DNA of 64,000 bases from Lepidodermella squamata (taxonomy: Eukaryota; Gastrotricha), in contig JBLDXI010000016.1 in assembly GCA_047495785.1 (NCBI GenBank), positions 496,001 to 560,000 on the forward strand. The letters are read 5' to 3'. Both the position numbers and the translations under genes were made by a program. Below are positions 24,401-36,001 of this stretch, one piece after another. Under the pieces are notes generated by a model. The model saw nothing but the letters and a program-made list of their open reading frames with translations. It was not told the DNA's origin and did not search any database. The stretch's first letter is position 1. Every line of letters starts with the position of its first letter.

Positions 24401-25000
24401 GCCGAGTCGAATGCACCGATCCGCCTCGTCACAAAAGCTGGAACAATGGTTGCGTCCGGCGATCGCACGCGGCTGTAATTCCAATGCTCAACGTGGGGTT
24501 TTGAACGCAGTCAGCAATGCGCCGTATCTTATATACATACTCACGCTCAAAATATCCAACTAGTCGAATATATTTTTCAAAATAATATGACTCCCCCTCT
24601 TTTGCGTAATATCGAGAAATGCCGGCATCGCTGTCACCGTTTAGCGTTAGCTCATCCTTTCAGCTGCTGTTTTGTAGAGATGAATAATGCGTCTTAATCG
24701 AGTACACATCTTAGCTGCATGTCACGTGTAACGAGAGCCGAAAAAACCGAAACTCCCCGACGGATGCTTAACGGTGTAAATCCCTTAACGCATTTCCAAG
24801 GTGCGATCTTGGACCCTGGAGCTGCTGTCAGGGTTGGATAAAAAGATGTTGTAGTATTGACTAAATAACTAGCGATTACCACCAAAGACCAAAGAAGAAA
24901 AGCAAAGCGAGCATTTTTTGTAAGTTTATCGTTTATCCATTAAACCTATCAAATTTGACGAAACAGCGAGCTAAATTCGATACTTTGTCCTGTCTGGCCG
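24390..25000 (-). repeat. Further duplicated upstream regions of apple-domain genes
   Basis: Minus-strand 24690-24480 matches 29210-29420 (gacgcattattcat, gccgacatttct/gccggcatttct, acgcaaaa, ttttgaaaaat, gttgag.gttgg). An open frame of about 60 codons at 24885-24694 (minus) has two cysteines but no convincing start, and is not called as a gene. Confidence 0.45.
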
Positions 25001-25198
25001 AGTTGGAAGGGGGGTCCTGGAAGAGCTTTGAATTGGTCTCCTGTAAACTGTAAGGATCTCTCATCGTAAGCCACCAATATTTGGTGTAGTAAAGACAGTA
25101 GGTATCCTTCAAATTTTATTTCATCTAAAGTCACGTGACGGGCAATCAAGAAGACCTCTCATCCGCTCATATTCTAAACAGCAGTATCCTGTATCTGC

Positions 25199-25556
25199 TT
25201 ACTTCAGCAACTTCACTGCAGCTTGGAGTACTCCCAAGCCCCAAGCGGGTGAGGAATTGACATTCTTCGACGTGCATCTGTCGTACAACGTGCAGGTGGC
25301 TCCCCTACGATAATTCATCGAAAACGCCTTGCATTTGATGTTAGCCGCACAACGAGCCTGGCATGGTGAATTCATATATAGGCATCTCAACAATCGACGA
25401 TCCGCTACTACAATCCTTATCCGTAATCTTGAACACTATAAGAAAAACCACATTATCAATTGAAATTCCCCATATTCAACTCAAAAGATTGAACATGCCT
25501 GCAGATGAAGCCAGAGCGAAGATCATTGCGAAGACTAGTGCAACTTTTAAGAACAT
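25199..25556 (-). pseudogene. Apple/PAN-domain secreted peptide, frameshifted
   Basis: Exon 1 (25556-25499) encodes a signal peptide (MFLKVALVFAMIFALASSA) in the same 58-nt exon as the intact copy at 29578. Its donor is GC (GCAG|GCATGT). Exon 2 starts at 25435 after TATAG and reads VFKITDKDCSSGSSIVEMP. It then lacks 8 nt relative to the intact copy, which shifts the frame before the second cysteine. Downstream, in the shifted frame, QARCAANIKCKAFSM and CTLYDRCTSKN are preserved. The C-terminus also differs. It is the inverted partner of the gene at 29.6 kb, on the other side of the mucin gene. Confidence 0.75.
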
Positions 25557-26517
25557 ACCTAAGGTTTTGGCTGCAAATTAATCAATTGATTAATTACTTC
25601 GAAGATGGAAGTGTGCTAAATGACTGAGCTTCGTGTGTGTTGTGTCAGGCGAAGTTGAATGCATCCAACGGCCACGTCAGAGCAGCTGGAACAATCTTCG
25701 ATCCAAGCGATAACAAGATGCTATAACAACACGGATCAACGAGGGGGAACTCCAACGCAGTCAAAAATGCTTCGTCAATCATACTTGCATCCTCCAAGGT
25801 GCGAGCATTTGACAAACAGTTATGATTAATTCTTCTTCTTTTCCCATTTACATACGACATTCGAGAAATATCGCGAATATTGCTACATTGTTTCAGCTGC
25901 CATTTTGTAGGTGAAAATTAAGTCGCTGTAAGTCATTTCAGAACATGCGACATCTCAGCATTCGCTATTCCATCAAATGTTACTTTCCTTGTGAGAGATT
26001 CACGTGCAACTATTTCTGCTTTACCTTTAGACCGCTTTACCTATTCAGCTGCGAAAAACCAAACCCAAGCTTGCTCGATAAGACGAAAAAATGTTCACTG
26101 AGAGAAATTGATTACTGGTCAGATAATGAACGCATTAAAAAATTACTGCATATATTCCTGTTTTCAGATCTGATATTCAGGTGTTTGCAGCGATTAAGTG
26201 GAAATAAATCGTGCGAAAGTGATGTAGGAAGCTGGCGCCATTGCCGCGTAAAAATAGCGCGATTACAAGCACGGGTTATCAGCAAAGGTCGGAGTCAAAC
26301 CACTGTTTTTCCGAAGAAAAAATGACCCGAGTCGCAACAGGTGTGAGACAAGTTCGGCGCATGAACTGCGTTTCGCTGTTGTTAATTGCTGCGCGGATTT
26401 GCCTGAGAAAAAGTAGGCGTGAATTCGGATGGCAGGCACACGATAATACAAATACATTGCTTGATGCATTCCACGTCTTAACTAACGCTCATTTCAAGTT
26501 TGAAGCAATATTGCTGA
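25557..26517. other. Intergenic region with duplicated apple-gene promoter words
   Basis: Minus-strand 25930-25690 resembles the upstream region of the 29.6-kb gene (cagctgaaac, cgagatatttc-like words, ggaacaatcttcgatc). No supported gene lies here. The mucin gene begins at its right end. Confidence 0.35.
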
Positions 26518-28582
26518 ATGGCTATGAAGTTTTGTAGCAACATCTTATTGATTGTAGTGGCCGTAGGGTTGCTACTTGTGCACAGCCTGCCAACGACCGA
26601 AGCGTGGCGGGACGATGAGGTCTCAACAATAGACGACTTTTGGTGGTGGTTGTACACCACTTCTGAGCCCGTCACAGAAGCCGTCACAGAACCCTTCACA
26701 GAATCCGAAACAGAGCACCCTTGGTGGTGGGTGACGGAAGGACCCACCACAGAAGCCGTTACAGAACCCGTCACGGAAGCACCCACCACAGAAGCCGTCA
26801 CAGAACCCGTCACGGAAGCACCCACCACAGAAGCCGTTACAGAACCCGTCACGGAAGCACCCACCACAGAAGCCGTTACAGAACCCGTCACGGAAGCACC
26901 CACCACAGAAGCCGTTACAGAACCCGTCACGGAAGCACCCACCACAGAAGCCGTCACAGAACCCGTCACGGAAGCACCCACCACAGAACCCGTTACAGAA
27001 CCCGTCACGGAAGTACCCACCACAGAAGCCGTCACAGAACCCGTCACGGAAGCACCCACCACAGAAGCCGTCACAGAACCCGTCACGGAAGCACCCACCA
27101 CAGAAGCCGTCACAGAAGCCGAAACAGAGCACCCTTGGTGGTGGGTCACGGAAGGACCCACCACAGAAGCCGTAACAGAACCTGAAACAGAAGCACCTAC
27201 CACAGAAATAGCAACTGAACTGCCTACGACAGCTGCGTCCTGGAACCCAGTTACGGAGCAAGAAACCACGATCGAGCCAGAAAGCCCAACAACTGTGCCG
27301 TCGGCCGCTTCCTGTGACAACTTCCGCCTCGCGTCATCTCGCTCCATCTCGGTGATGGGCCACGAACCCCTGGTTTTCTATGGCGACTGTTTCCGTTCTC
27401 TTTGCGAAGCCACAATCGAGTGTACATTCAACGATGCGAAGCAGGGCAGCGTCCGCGTTTCCGGTCTCTCTTTATATTTTCACATTCTTTAGTTCTTTGC
27501 AAGCCAGTCGCATTTAGGCGTGTTAAATAAGGCGGTGGTATTTTAATTTTTAATTTTGTATCATTTTGAAGGTCTCGTGGAAGCGCCGCTCTTCTCCCCA
27601 CCGCGGGCCATCTGTTATGCGCCCTATCTGTACACGCTCGGCGACATGACTGTTGAGGTGAAGCTGCACTCGCCCAGCAGCCAGCAGCCTATCGATCTGC
27701 CGAAGGTCACGGTCACAGTCGAGCAATCTCGCCCGGTTGTCAACATGCAAATTATCGCTTCCGACAGAGTTACGCTCGTATATCCCGATCTGACGTCAAT
27801 TGCGCTGACCAGCGACATGAATGCTGTCGACGTCGCCTTCGTGTGGTTCAACCCGGAGTTCAGGACTTTCGAAGACAAGGAATCCTACGGATTCACCCAG
27901 TTCAAGTATGCTCCGTATAAAAACATTGAAGTTTCCCCGCCTGATCTCGCGTCACTCGGCATCAAGAAGGCGCTGCTCGCCTCGACCTTCGTTGCATTCG
28001 CCATCCGGCCAAAGCGACTCAGCCACGGCGGCCCCCATCCGTTCTACCCGAAAGCCGAGGTCTTCACACCCTTCGTGCCAGCCATGCATCTCTACCCTGA
28101 ACTGCGCAGCCTCAAGGCATCTGTTTGCCAGGCCTGGTATCAATGGACACCCAAGGTAAGACATGGCTTCTATATCTCGGGATCGATTGAGCCGTATTGC
28201 ATTATAGATCAATGCTCCGCTGAACTGCAGCAGCTCGAAGTCGTCGATTGACCGAAACTTCACCGGCAAATCATCGCTGCTGTACTCGAGCACTTACTCA
28301 CGAGCCACGCTCGGCAGCCAGGCCACCAATCCTCGCTACGAAACCGCGTCTCCGCAGGGTTACCACGGCTACGGTCAGGAATGCTACTACTACAGCGACA
28401 GCGGGCTGCTGGTGACCGACTGGCGCAAGGGCGCCGGTTCTGCACAGCTGCAGAGCACGTTCAAGGACGAGCGCGAGCACTACTTCGAGGACGAAGTGTC
28501 GTGGTACGCGTGCTGCCACGGCGAGGAAGCAGGTTCGTCGTGCGAAAAGTACTACAAAGCCCGCAAGGTCTTTGCACGTTAA
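26518..28582 (+). CDS. Secreted mucin-like protein with Thr-rich repeats and AMOP-like C-terminal half (634 aa)
   Basis: Exons are 26518-27463, 27572-28155 and 28208-28582; the frame is open across all three. Residues 1-30 or so form a signal peptide (MAMKFCSNILLIVVAVGLLL). Next comes a Thr/Glu/Pro region made of a 13-residue unit (PTTEAVTEPVTEA, 39 bp). This is bracketed by two copies of HPWWWVTEGPTTEAV and is a likely site of heavy O-glycosylation. The remainder is cysteine-containing: VFYGDCFRSLC, RAICYAP, then GQECYYYSDSGLLVTDW and WYACCHGEEAGSSCEKYY. That last order of motifs resembles the C-terminal part of AMOP-domain proteins (mesh/SUSD2/mucin-4 type). NIDO, VWD and a transmembrane segment are not seen. 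The donor of intron 1 (G|GTCTCT) is weak but fits the phase. Exons 2 and 3 are GC-rich. Confidence 0.8.
26740..27118 (+). repeat. Coding minisatellite, 39-bp unit, about nine copies
   Basis: Units of acccaccacagaagccgt..acagaacccgtcacggaagc follow head to tail with few differences, mainly gttaca/gtcaca and one gtaccc. The near identity between units shows recent expansion or homogenisation. Because the unit is a multiple of 3, all units share the mucin frame, and long stop-free frames appear on both strands as a by-product. Confidence 0.92.
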
Positions 28583-29577
28583 TAAGCATGGAACTGCAAG
28601 GGAAAAGGAAGGACAGTTGTTTATTGTAACCTCAGTAATCAATTTTAATCAACTGAGAGAAGGCATAATAAATAAATTGACTTATTCTTGGCAAATCATT
28701 GAGTAACGAGTTTTTTTAATACATTGCTTCATTTGGCTCCAGCCATGATTCTCTACCTCCGTAAAATTAAAGTAAAATTAGAGGATGCTTTTGCTTAAAA
28801 AAGCTAAAGCTTTCGCCGAGCCTGCGACGTCGACTCTGACGAGGATTGGACGAGGATATCAGAATATGTTATCCGAAAAAAGCAAATATATCACAAATAA
28901 AAATACGACTCAAATACTGTGATAAAGCCGATATTATTTCAAATTTATGAATGTTTGGCCGTCATTCTACTTCGCGCGTTTTAAGACAGGCCACTTGCTT
29001 ACCGTTTGCAATAGTGAAAAAATACTGCCAAAAAGAGTAAATTTGCTTATTGCCGTAAGAAATTGGATAAGTACTGTGACAAAGACATTTAGCAGCCATA
29101 CTCAAAATTCATCTGTAGATTTGAAATTCGGCCTTGAGCCGTGAGTTGCAGCCTCATACAGAAATTCCTAGTGATATCAAACTATGATGTGCACCCGAAT
29201 TCGACGCATTATTCATTTACAAAAACACCGCAGCCCGCAGCTGAAACGATGCCGACATTTCTTGATATCACGCAAAACACGTGGGTAGTGGGGATGAAGT
29301 CATAATATTTTGAAAAATTATACTCGGTTAGTTGGGTATGTATGTAGAATGCAAGCATATGCTTGGCGCATTATTCACTACGTTGAAATTCCCCGGCGTT
29401 GAGCGTTGGCGTTAGAGCATGTTTTGATCGCCGGGCGCAACGATCGTTCCAGCTGCTCCCACGTGGCCGTCGAGTGCTTCGCTTCAAAACAGACTTACCA
29501 ACCATAGTCATTCAGCTTTCTTTCATTTTCGAAGTAATTACTTATATTCCTTTTTTGCCATAGCCAAACGCTTCAGT
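28583..29577. other. Intergenic region and promoter of the apple-domain gene
   Basis: No gene is seen. Bases 29200-29577 are the upstream region repeated in degraded form at 23.3-25.9 kb on the other strand, which identifies it as the 5' flank duplicated with this gene family. Confidence 0.4.
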
Positions 29578-29922
29578 ATGTTCTTCAAAGCTGCACTGGT
29601 CTTCGTAATGCTCATCGCTATTGCTTCATCTGCTGGTATGTTTTTCTCGAGTTGAAGTTCGAAGATTTAAATTGACAATATTCAATTCATTAATATAGTT
29701 TTCACGAAAACGGATAAGGATTGTAGCAGCGGATCGTCGATTGTTGAGATGCCTATTTATGGATTCACCACTGCGCAATGCCAGGCTCGTTGTGCGGCTA
29801 ACATCAAATGCAAGGCGTTTTCGATGTATTATCGTCGGGGAACCACCTGCACTTTATACGACAGATGCACGTCGAAGAATGTCAATTCTGCATCCGCATG
29901 GGAATACTACGTGCTGCAGTGA
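29578..29922 (+). CDS. Single apple/PAN-domain secreted peptide (93 aa)
   Basis: Two exons, 29578-29635 and 29699-29922, join in phase 1 (GT donor). The signal peptide is MFFKAALVFVMLIAIASSA. The mature part has six cysteines in the order DCSS..QCQARC..IKCKAFSM..TCTLYDRC, the pattern of a PAN/apple domain. It ends AWEYYVLQ. Such domains bind proteins or carbohydrates, and here the domain is the whole protein. Close but broken relatives lie at 25.2-25.6 kb on the opposite strand. More distant ones lie at 61.6-62.0 and 63.3-63.7 kb. Confidence 0.85.
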
Positions 29923-31281
29923 AAAGACAGGACGCTGCTGCTTACGATATTGGCGGAGGAGAGAATTTCGGTTGCCCGTCAAGTGATAATTAAGAATAAA
30001 TAAACTGTGAACGTTGCCCTCTGTCTTCGCTAAATCAATGAAAAAATGAAAATACCGAGGTGTTCCCTGCCACTGGAACCACGAGACATTTAAATAAAAG
30101 AATTAAGCTAAAATTCCCTAAGGAGTACAAGTTACTACTAAATCAAGGTAAACTCGCCCGGTCTCGCGGAAACCGGCATTTGATATCCCGAGAAGTAATC
30201 TATATTTCTGTTCTTATCAATTATTTTCCAAAAATTCAACAGGAGTTCAAAGTAGGAAAAACCCAAAAAGTGGCCAAATTTAGGGCCCAGTGCTCTGCTG
30301 TCAGTGTGCGAAGTAGGATCCTGGAACTGAGGTGTTTTCCGGCACCCAGCCGAAGAAACCAAAATGTCCCTTCTTTTTTTAGATTCCCGGAGCTGGGGTG
30401 CCGCGACACCACAGAACCCCAGTACTTCGCACAAAGTTCAATATGAAAAAATGCTGCTGGAGGTTGGATTTTATTTTCAGCAATTCATGGACAATGACTT
30501 CCAAGCTCGCTCCAAGAATTAAAATTTGGACTACCATGATGCGAGCTTTTCGGGCCATCGAAAACCTGCTTCATTTTCGACTTGATAACGAATTAACGAA
30601 CGATTAGATTTTTTACTAGTATAGTGAATTCATAGCACCATTTCTCTCGTGAGCATAGACAGTGATGTAGAGATGTACTGTCTATAATGTTTTCGTATGG
30701 TCGGGATTTTGTTATTGACGTGCGCCTCATTAGTCAAATCAGAGAAAATTTGCAGGGGCGGTTTTACCTGATATCTTCATCTTTCTGAAGTTTCGCGAAT
30801 TCAAAATTCGGAAAGCAATCGCGGTCATAGGGCAATTGTATGCTCTATTGAAATATCACCCAAATTGTAATTCATTGTCAATCAACGCAGACAGGCGTGT
30901 CACTCAAGGTTGAATGACTGCTGGTCACGCCGCCGCTCGTGTAATTGTCGGACAGGGCGAAAAGCCGAGGATGCGCATGTGAGGCTGCTTTTCCCAGTAC
31001 AAACATTCTAAGTTTAACTTTTAAGTAGACGTTAACCTCTAATAGAGACAATTACCATGGACTCAGAATGTACGCGCCGATCACCATTGAATTTGTTCCG
31101 TCGAATGCATTCCGCAATGCTTAATTTCGCAATATAGGATCAGTGCTGATTACGCTGTCCAAGATGTAAAAAGCGATTAAGACACACTCAGAATGATGAG
31201 GGTGATTATCTAGTTAGGGATCAATTGACAGTGATTGATTGCATTTGAACTGAAACAAACAACCAACCGCCGCATCGGACC
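29923..31281. other. Intergenic region with one MITE
   Basis: Apart from the MITE at 30306-30432, no gene or clear repeat is seen. Polyadenylation-type AATAAA words follow the apple-domain gene near 29996. Confidence 0.4.
30306..30432. mobile_element. Short MITE, copy 1
   Basis: The ends are gtgcgaagtaggatcc at the left and gtacttcgcac at the right, giving an inverted terminal repeat of about 10 bp. The interior shares aactgaggtgttttc, cacccagccgaaga and cccggagctggggtg with the copy at 56226-56392. Confidence 0.7.
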
Positions 31282-31291
31282 TTTATATATA
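31282..31291 (+). promoter_or_regulatory. TATA-like box of the 31.4-kb secreted-protein gene
   Basis: TTTATATATA lies 85 nt upstream of the ATG at 31376. It is comparable to the box upstream of the 15.1-kb paralog, but farther from the start. Confidence 0.4.
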
Positions 31292-31375
31292 CCCGTTTAA
31301 CGAGCATACTAGGTGAAGTTCTATCAACTCGCTAAAGTTGCAGATTCACTTTCATAGTTCAATTCAAGTTCGAAA

Positions 31376-32350
31376 ATGCAAGTTACTTTACTATTTATAC
31401 TGATCGCGGTTACTGGCTTTGTGATGGCCGATGCCAATGATAAGCACGTTGAAACTCAAAATAGAATGGCAGGTAATAAGCAGAGAGCAGAGATTTTTTG
31501 TAATTCGTTTTTCTATGTTACAGAATTCATTCATGTGTTATAAAGTTTTGTTCCCTTGAACTCCTGCTTTTTAAGAATTTAAGGAATATTTTTGAATTTT
31601 GAGCTTTACCGCTTCATTCGCGCAAGCAATGAATGAACAAAATATTTGACTAATTTTCTGTGCGACATTTCAGAAGGCGCCAATTTGGCAGAATTTTTCC
31701 CATCTTTTTCAGCAACAAAATGAAATGCGACATCTCAGCGAAATCAGATTGGAAGCATTCCATTAACTTTGAAAGCTAATGTAAGCAACAAAGCCTGTGA
31801 TGCTTGGGCAATTGAGATTTCGCTGAGATGTCGCATTTCATTTTGTTGCTGAAAAAAAATGCAAAAATTGTGCTAAATTGGCGCCTTCTGAAATGTCGCA
31901 CAGCAAATTAGTCAAATATTTTCTGGTTCACTAATTTGTTGTAGAGCGTGAAGCCGTGGAATTTCCATTTGAAAAAGCATCGGATTACATTTTTCAATTT
32001 TAATGTAACATTTTACTATAATCTCTTCGATTTTGACTTCGAATTCGATTTTTCTATTTCTATTTTCAATTGTTTTTCCAGAGCGATTTTGGAGGCTATG
32101 GCTAAGGCATCAGTACGAAGAAGCTTTCGAGCAACTAAGGCAAATGGTTGTATACCAAAAAACGATATCGAAACAGCGATGCCGTGACGCTATCCCCAAC
32201 GATGAAAACGCCCTGTGCCGCAATATTTCACCGCAGCCGTTCAGCTTTTGGCGCAAGCGCATGGCGCTGGAAATCATGTCGCCCGATCGGCGGCTCGCTG
32301 CAATCGTTCGAGCCATCACCGACTCTGGAACGGCTCTACGGCAAGGATGA
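31376..32350 (+). CDS. Small secreted protein, SPDRR family member 3 (121 aa)
   Basis: Exons are 31376-31472 (97 nt) and 32082-32350, joined in phase 1. The signal peptide is MQVTLLFILIAVTGFVMA, and exon 1 ends RMA as in its paralogs. The mature core is ERFWRLWLRHQYEEAF, ISKQRCRDAIPNDENALC (C-x11-C), CRNISPQPFSFW and SPDRRLAAI..AITDS. The 609-nt intron contains a 284-bp foldback element. A polyadenylation word AATAAA lies near 32490. The function is unknown. Confidence 0.85.
31639..31922. mobile_element. Foldback element in the intron of the 31.4-kb gene
   Basis: Arms 31639-31745 and 31816-31922 are inverted copies of about 107 nt with a few mismatches and indels. Examples are tgcgacatttcagaaggcgcc against ggcgccttctgaaatgtcgca, and gcgacatctcagcgaaatc against gatttcgctgagatgtcgc. 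The loop is about 70 nt. It has the form of a MITE that could fold into one long hairpin in the pre-mRNA. Confidence 0.75.
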
Positions 32351-32454
32351 AATCGACACGCATGACCGATTTTCAGCAAACATTTCATTGAGACAATTTT
32401 TCGAGAGAATTTTTTCCGGTTGAACGAGTGACCAGTTTTCATTTCTATCGAGAA

Positions 32455-32695
32455 TGAATCGTGACTGTTCCCACCGACTTTAAGCAAATAACGCTAATAA
32501 AATTCGAAGAAAATAGTGATTGGTGACCTATTTGTTTAAAAAACGAAATACGAGGTTAATATTGATCGAAAAATTTAAGAAATCCAATCGATCGTGACTG
32601 CGATCCCACCGAGCTATATACCGCAAATAAAATTCGAAGAAATTTTTATATGTGACCTATTAATTTTAACTAAACGAAAATTCCTACTCAACACC
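32455..32695. repeat. Local tandem duplication in the 3' flank
   Basis: Two diverged copies of about 110-130 nt share cgtgactg..cccaccga, gcaaataa..aataaaattcgaaga and gtgacctatt. Each carries an AATAAA word, so the duplication may have doubled a polyadenylation region of the 31.4-kb gene. Confidence 0.5.
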
Positions 32696-32699
32696 TAGC

Positions 32700-35600
32700 T
32701 TGTGATTGAATTTGAGAAAATTCGAAGAAATCAAAGGAAAAAACCGAAAATTGTTCGAATGAATCCGAAATTTCGTCCATGTGAGAATTCTAAAACGGAA
32801 AAGATATATCAGGGGCTCGTGAAAGTTTGGAAAGTTTGAAATTGCTTTCCTCGCTCTTGCTTTCGATCTCCCTAGAATCTGGGAGCATCGCCTAGATCAT
32901 AGAAAAAAACATGATTATTCTGGTAGCGTTGCGCGTATAATTTCTTTGCGCGTATAATTTCTTTGCGCGCTGTTGCGCTGAAAAATATTGGCATATTTTG
33001 CAATTGCATTAATACTGTTCCCACGCGGCGCTATTTTTCATTTGGCTAATTACGACGTTCCGCTTTTGCGTGATGCGAAATCGCCACAGAATATGCGGCG
33101 ACTCCAAAAAGTCACATCGCATCAAATTTCAAGTTTTGCGTGGCCTCTGATATCAAAATATGACACTTGTTCCTCGCCGTTTCTTTTTATGGTAGCCAAC
33201 ATGCTTTCGATATCAAAATGCAAAACAAACAGTTAATAACCTGATTTTTCTTGAAAAAGCTCGAAATTTCGATAGATGATGGGATTAATTTTCTAGCTTT
33301 TTTCAGTATTAAGTATATCTTTTTTTATAATATTTAAGTTATAATTTTATAATTTTATAATTTTTTTAAGTTGCTTGTATTTTCTGATTTTTTTATAATA
33401 TTGTTTGACAATTTTTCAGAGTTATTGTTCGCCCTCATCTATCATTCTATATGTTATCGTAGCCGTAAATAATTTTACAAAAATTACAACTGCAAATTTA
33501 TTCAATATTGATATTAATTTGAATTGCCTATAATTTAAGGTGGCAGCCTATTTTTCCATTTTCCAGTCTATTTTCGCATTAATTTGACGGACTGGGAAAA
33601 AACTGAAAAATCAACGCGATTTGCCGCACTTGCTATTTGTCTATGCAAATTGGTCAAATTATCACGGCGTCTCCAAGTTTTCAGTGCTAAATAGCTAAAT
33701 ATTGTCGTACTCTTACTATATATACTTGGTTGTTATTTCTATTGCAAATCATAGTTTCCATATTATTCAAGCAGCGGTTTATCATCGCCAGAATTTATCG
33801 CAATGGGCAGCAGCAGCGGCATTTACACGCCGAATAACTGGACCGGTTCACTTGGTAAGTGAAATGCTCGCATACAAACAGTGCCTAGATACAAATTAGC
33901 GCGCCAAAAACTACGACGACGGGTGACTAAACGCAAAAATATATGTATCACGCCATATAAGCATTGTGCTTAGTTATCGCAGAGTAGCCTCGCAGCAGTT
34001 AAAATTCAAATTTTACAATATATTATAGTAATTTCTGTTTGATTTTTCTCGTTTCAAAGGATCGTCGCCTGCTGTCAGCAAAGCTACAATTTGGGCTATG
34101 AGAATCGCCCAAGGTGAGCGATAATTTTTCACATTTTTATTCCCATTTTCACATTTGAATGAAAACCGACCCTGACCTTGCTGCGAGAGTCATATCGTTA
34201 GCAACGTTGAATAACTCGGATTTAGGCTTGTTTACAACCGTTTCAAGGTGACGGGAGACAAGTAAAAAGTGGAGTTTTTTTAACGTGAATGAAGAGGCGA
34301 AACAAAATACTTTTTAGTTGTCACCTCTAACCTTGAAACACTTGTAAACAAGCCTAAATCCGAGTTATTCAACGTTGCTAACGATATATCGTTCTTTTTT
34401 CAAATTATTCTAAAATATGGAATATTGGGGAACTCGAAAAGTTGCATTCTTTGGATAAACGTTAAATTAGAACTTTCTGAAGGTTTTTCAATAAATTAGA
34501 ATTCATAGGCGGGAACTTAATTATGTAAACATTGAGAAAGGTCAGCCTGAACTTTGAAAGCTACAAATTTATTTCAAGACTGGTATGGGAGAAATAAGCG
34601 GAACCTAATTTTAGATGAGCCAAAGGTCGCATTTTCGAATATTTCTACGAAATTGAGGCAATATTTTAATTCTATAGTGGAGAACCGTCTTGAACAGAAT
34701 TTTACGCTGAATTCAAATAAAATTATACCGACCAATCATGACATCTTTGAAAGTTTCGTAAAGTATATAGGCTTAGTCCCATTGAAAATTGAAAAATTTG
34801 CTTTCGCTGAAAATAAGACCCGAAAAGCTTGTCTCAGAATTTGCACGACCATTTCAAGAAAATTCAACCATTTTTTTCTTAAATAATCCTACCTAGAGAA
34901 TAATTCATTCTTTACCCGCGATTTAACCGAATAGTCAAATTAACAAGGAATTAACAAAAATACAGGAAAAAAACCTGGAAAACCCCGATTTTAACTGGTT
35001 CGGTAATTTTCGGTCAATTCCTCTGAATTTGCCTCCAAATTTCTCAGAGTGAATTATTTGACAACTATTCTCTTGATTTATTGAATTTTTCTAGAATTTC
35101 TGGCCATGAGAGTTTCTGAACCCTTTCCCGTGAATTATTTTTGCTTGCGTTACTTCTCAGACACGACGTGTTTGGACAAACATTGGGATGGGCATGATTC
35201 TTAACGGCAAGTAATCTAGTTGAATTTTTTTAAATTTTATCTCGGCAATTTGTTACAGCCTATTTAATGCAAAGTGCTTCTAATTACCCCGAATATAAAA
35301 ATAAGGTTGCATTTTTTTACTATTTTCCCAATATTCTTGCCATTATTAGGCTATAGAATCATGCGATTGATGTTAGTTCCCAAATATCTTCTTCATTTCG
35401 TCAACATCTCGTCACTTCAGACTAACTTGAAATGGGACATTCTTGAATTACAATCACGCTCGAGTCGCGTGTTTACTTCGCGCAGGGTCTATTCAAGATT
35501 CGAGAGGCCTTATAATTAATGACTTATCATTACTACGCGCGCGCGCGCTTTTTTTCTCCGCGCGCGTGATTTAACGAGCTAGTCGCGCACACTCACACAC

Positions 35601-36001
35601 ATTTATGCTGCAATCGTGAATCGCACAAAAACTGCTCTGATTGATTTATACATTCAAAATCGTCCCTATACGGCTGCGTATATGCATAAAAGAGGCTGCG
35701 AGGACATCGCGCGGCGAAATCATCATCGCGATATTATAACTGCATGCATTGTATCAATAGGCCGCGCTCGCAAGTGACACAAAATAAATAATAGAAATAT
35801 TATTAATATTACTAGCTATATACGCGATGTATGCGGGCTAAATTGTGCGCGATAAAAAAAATCTCGGCGACATTCATTCTCGATATAACTATTCTACTTA
35901 TTCATGTCATTATTTATGCGGAACTCGCCATAGTCTTCGGAATTTCCTTCGAATATTTATCACTTACGAATTCTATGAAATTTCGAATGAAAAAGCAGTA
36001 A
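32700..36001. other. Long AT-rich gene-poor region
   Basis: No gene is supported. Small features are a doubled gcgcgtataatttcttt near 32932-32972, the foldback at 34192-34387, and an alternating cg run near 35535-35570. The 110-codon frame at 34554-34886 is AT-rich and shows no domain. Confidence 0.4.
34192..34387. mobile_element. Foldback MITE, 196 bp
   Basis: Arms 34192-34270 and 34309-34387 are inverted copies. The outer 45 nt are almost identical (atatcgttagcaacgttgaa and its complement, then aactcggatttaggcttgtt and its complement). The loop is about 38 nt. There are no coding features. Confidence 0.75.

Noticed and set aside
26478-27347. Long open frames on both strands across the mucin repeat (289, 212 and 154 codons)
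   Set aside because: They follow from a repeat unit of 39 bp lacking stops in other frames. The plus-frame product has a signal peptide and spliced continuation; the others do not.
33702-33899. Frame resembling a signal peptide followed by a GTAAGT donor
   Set aside because: No ATG precedes the hydrophobic part and the next candidate exon hits a stop after 13 codons.
34554-34886. 110-codon plus-strand frame
   Set aside because: AT-rich, begins near repeat-like DNA, with no domain and no supporting splice or promoter signal.
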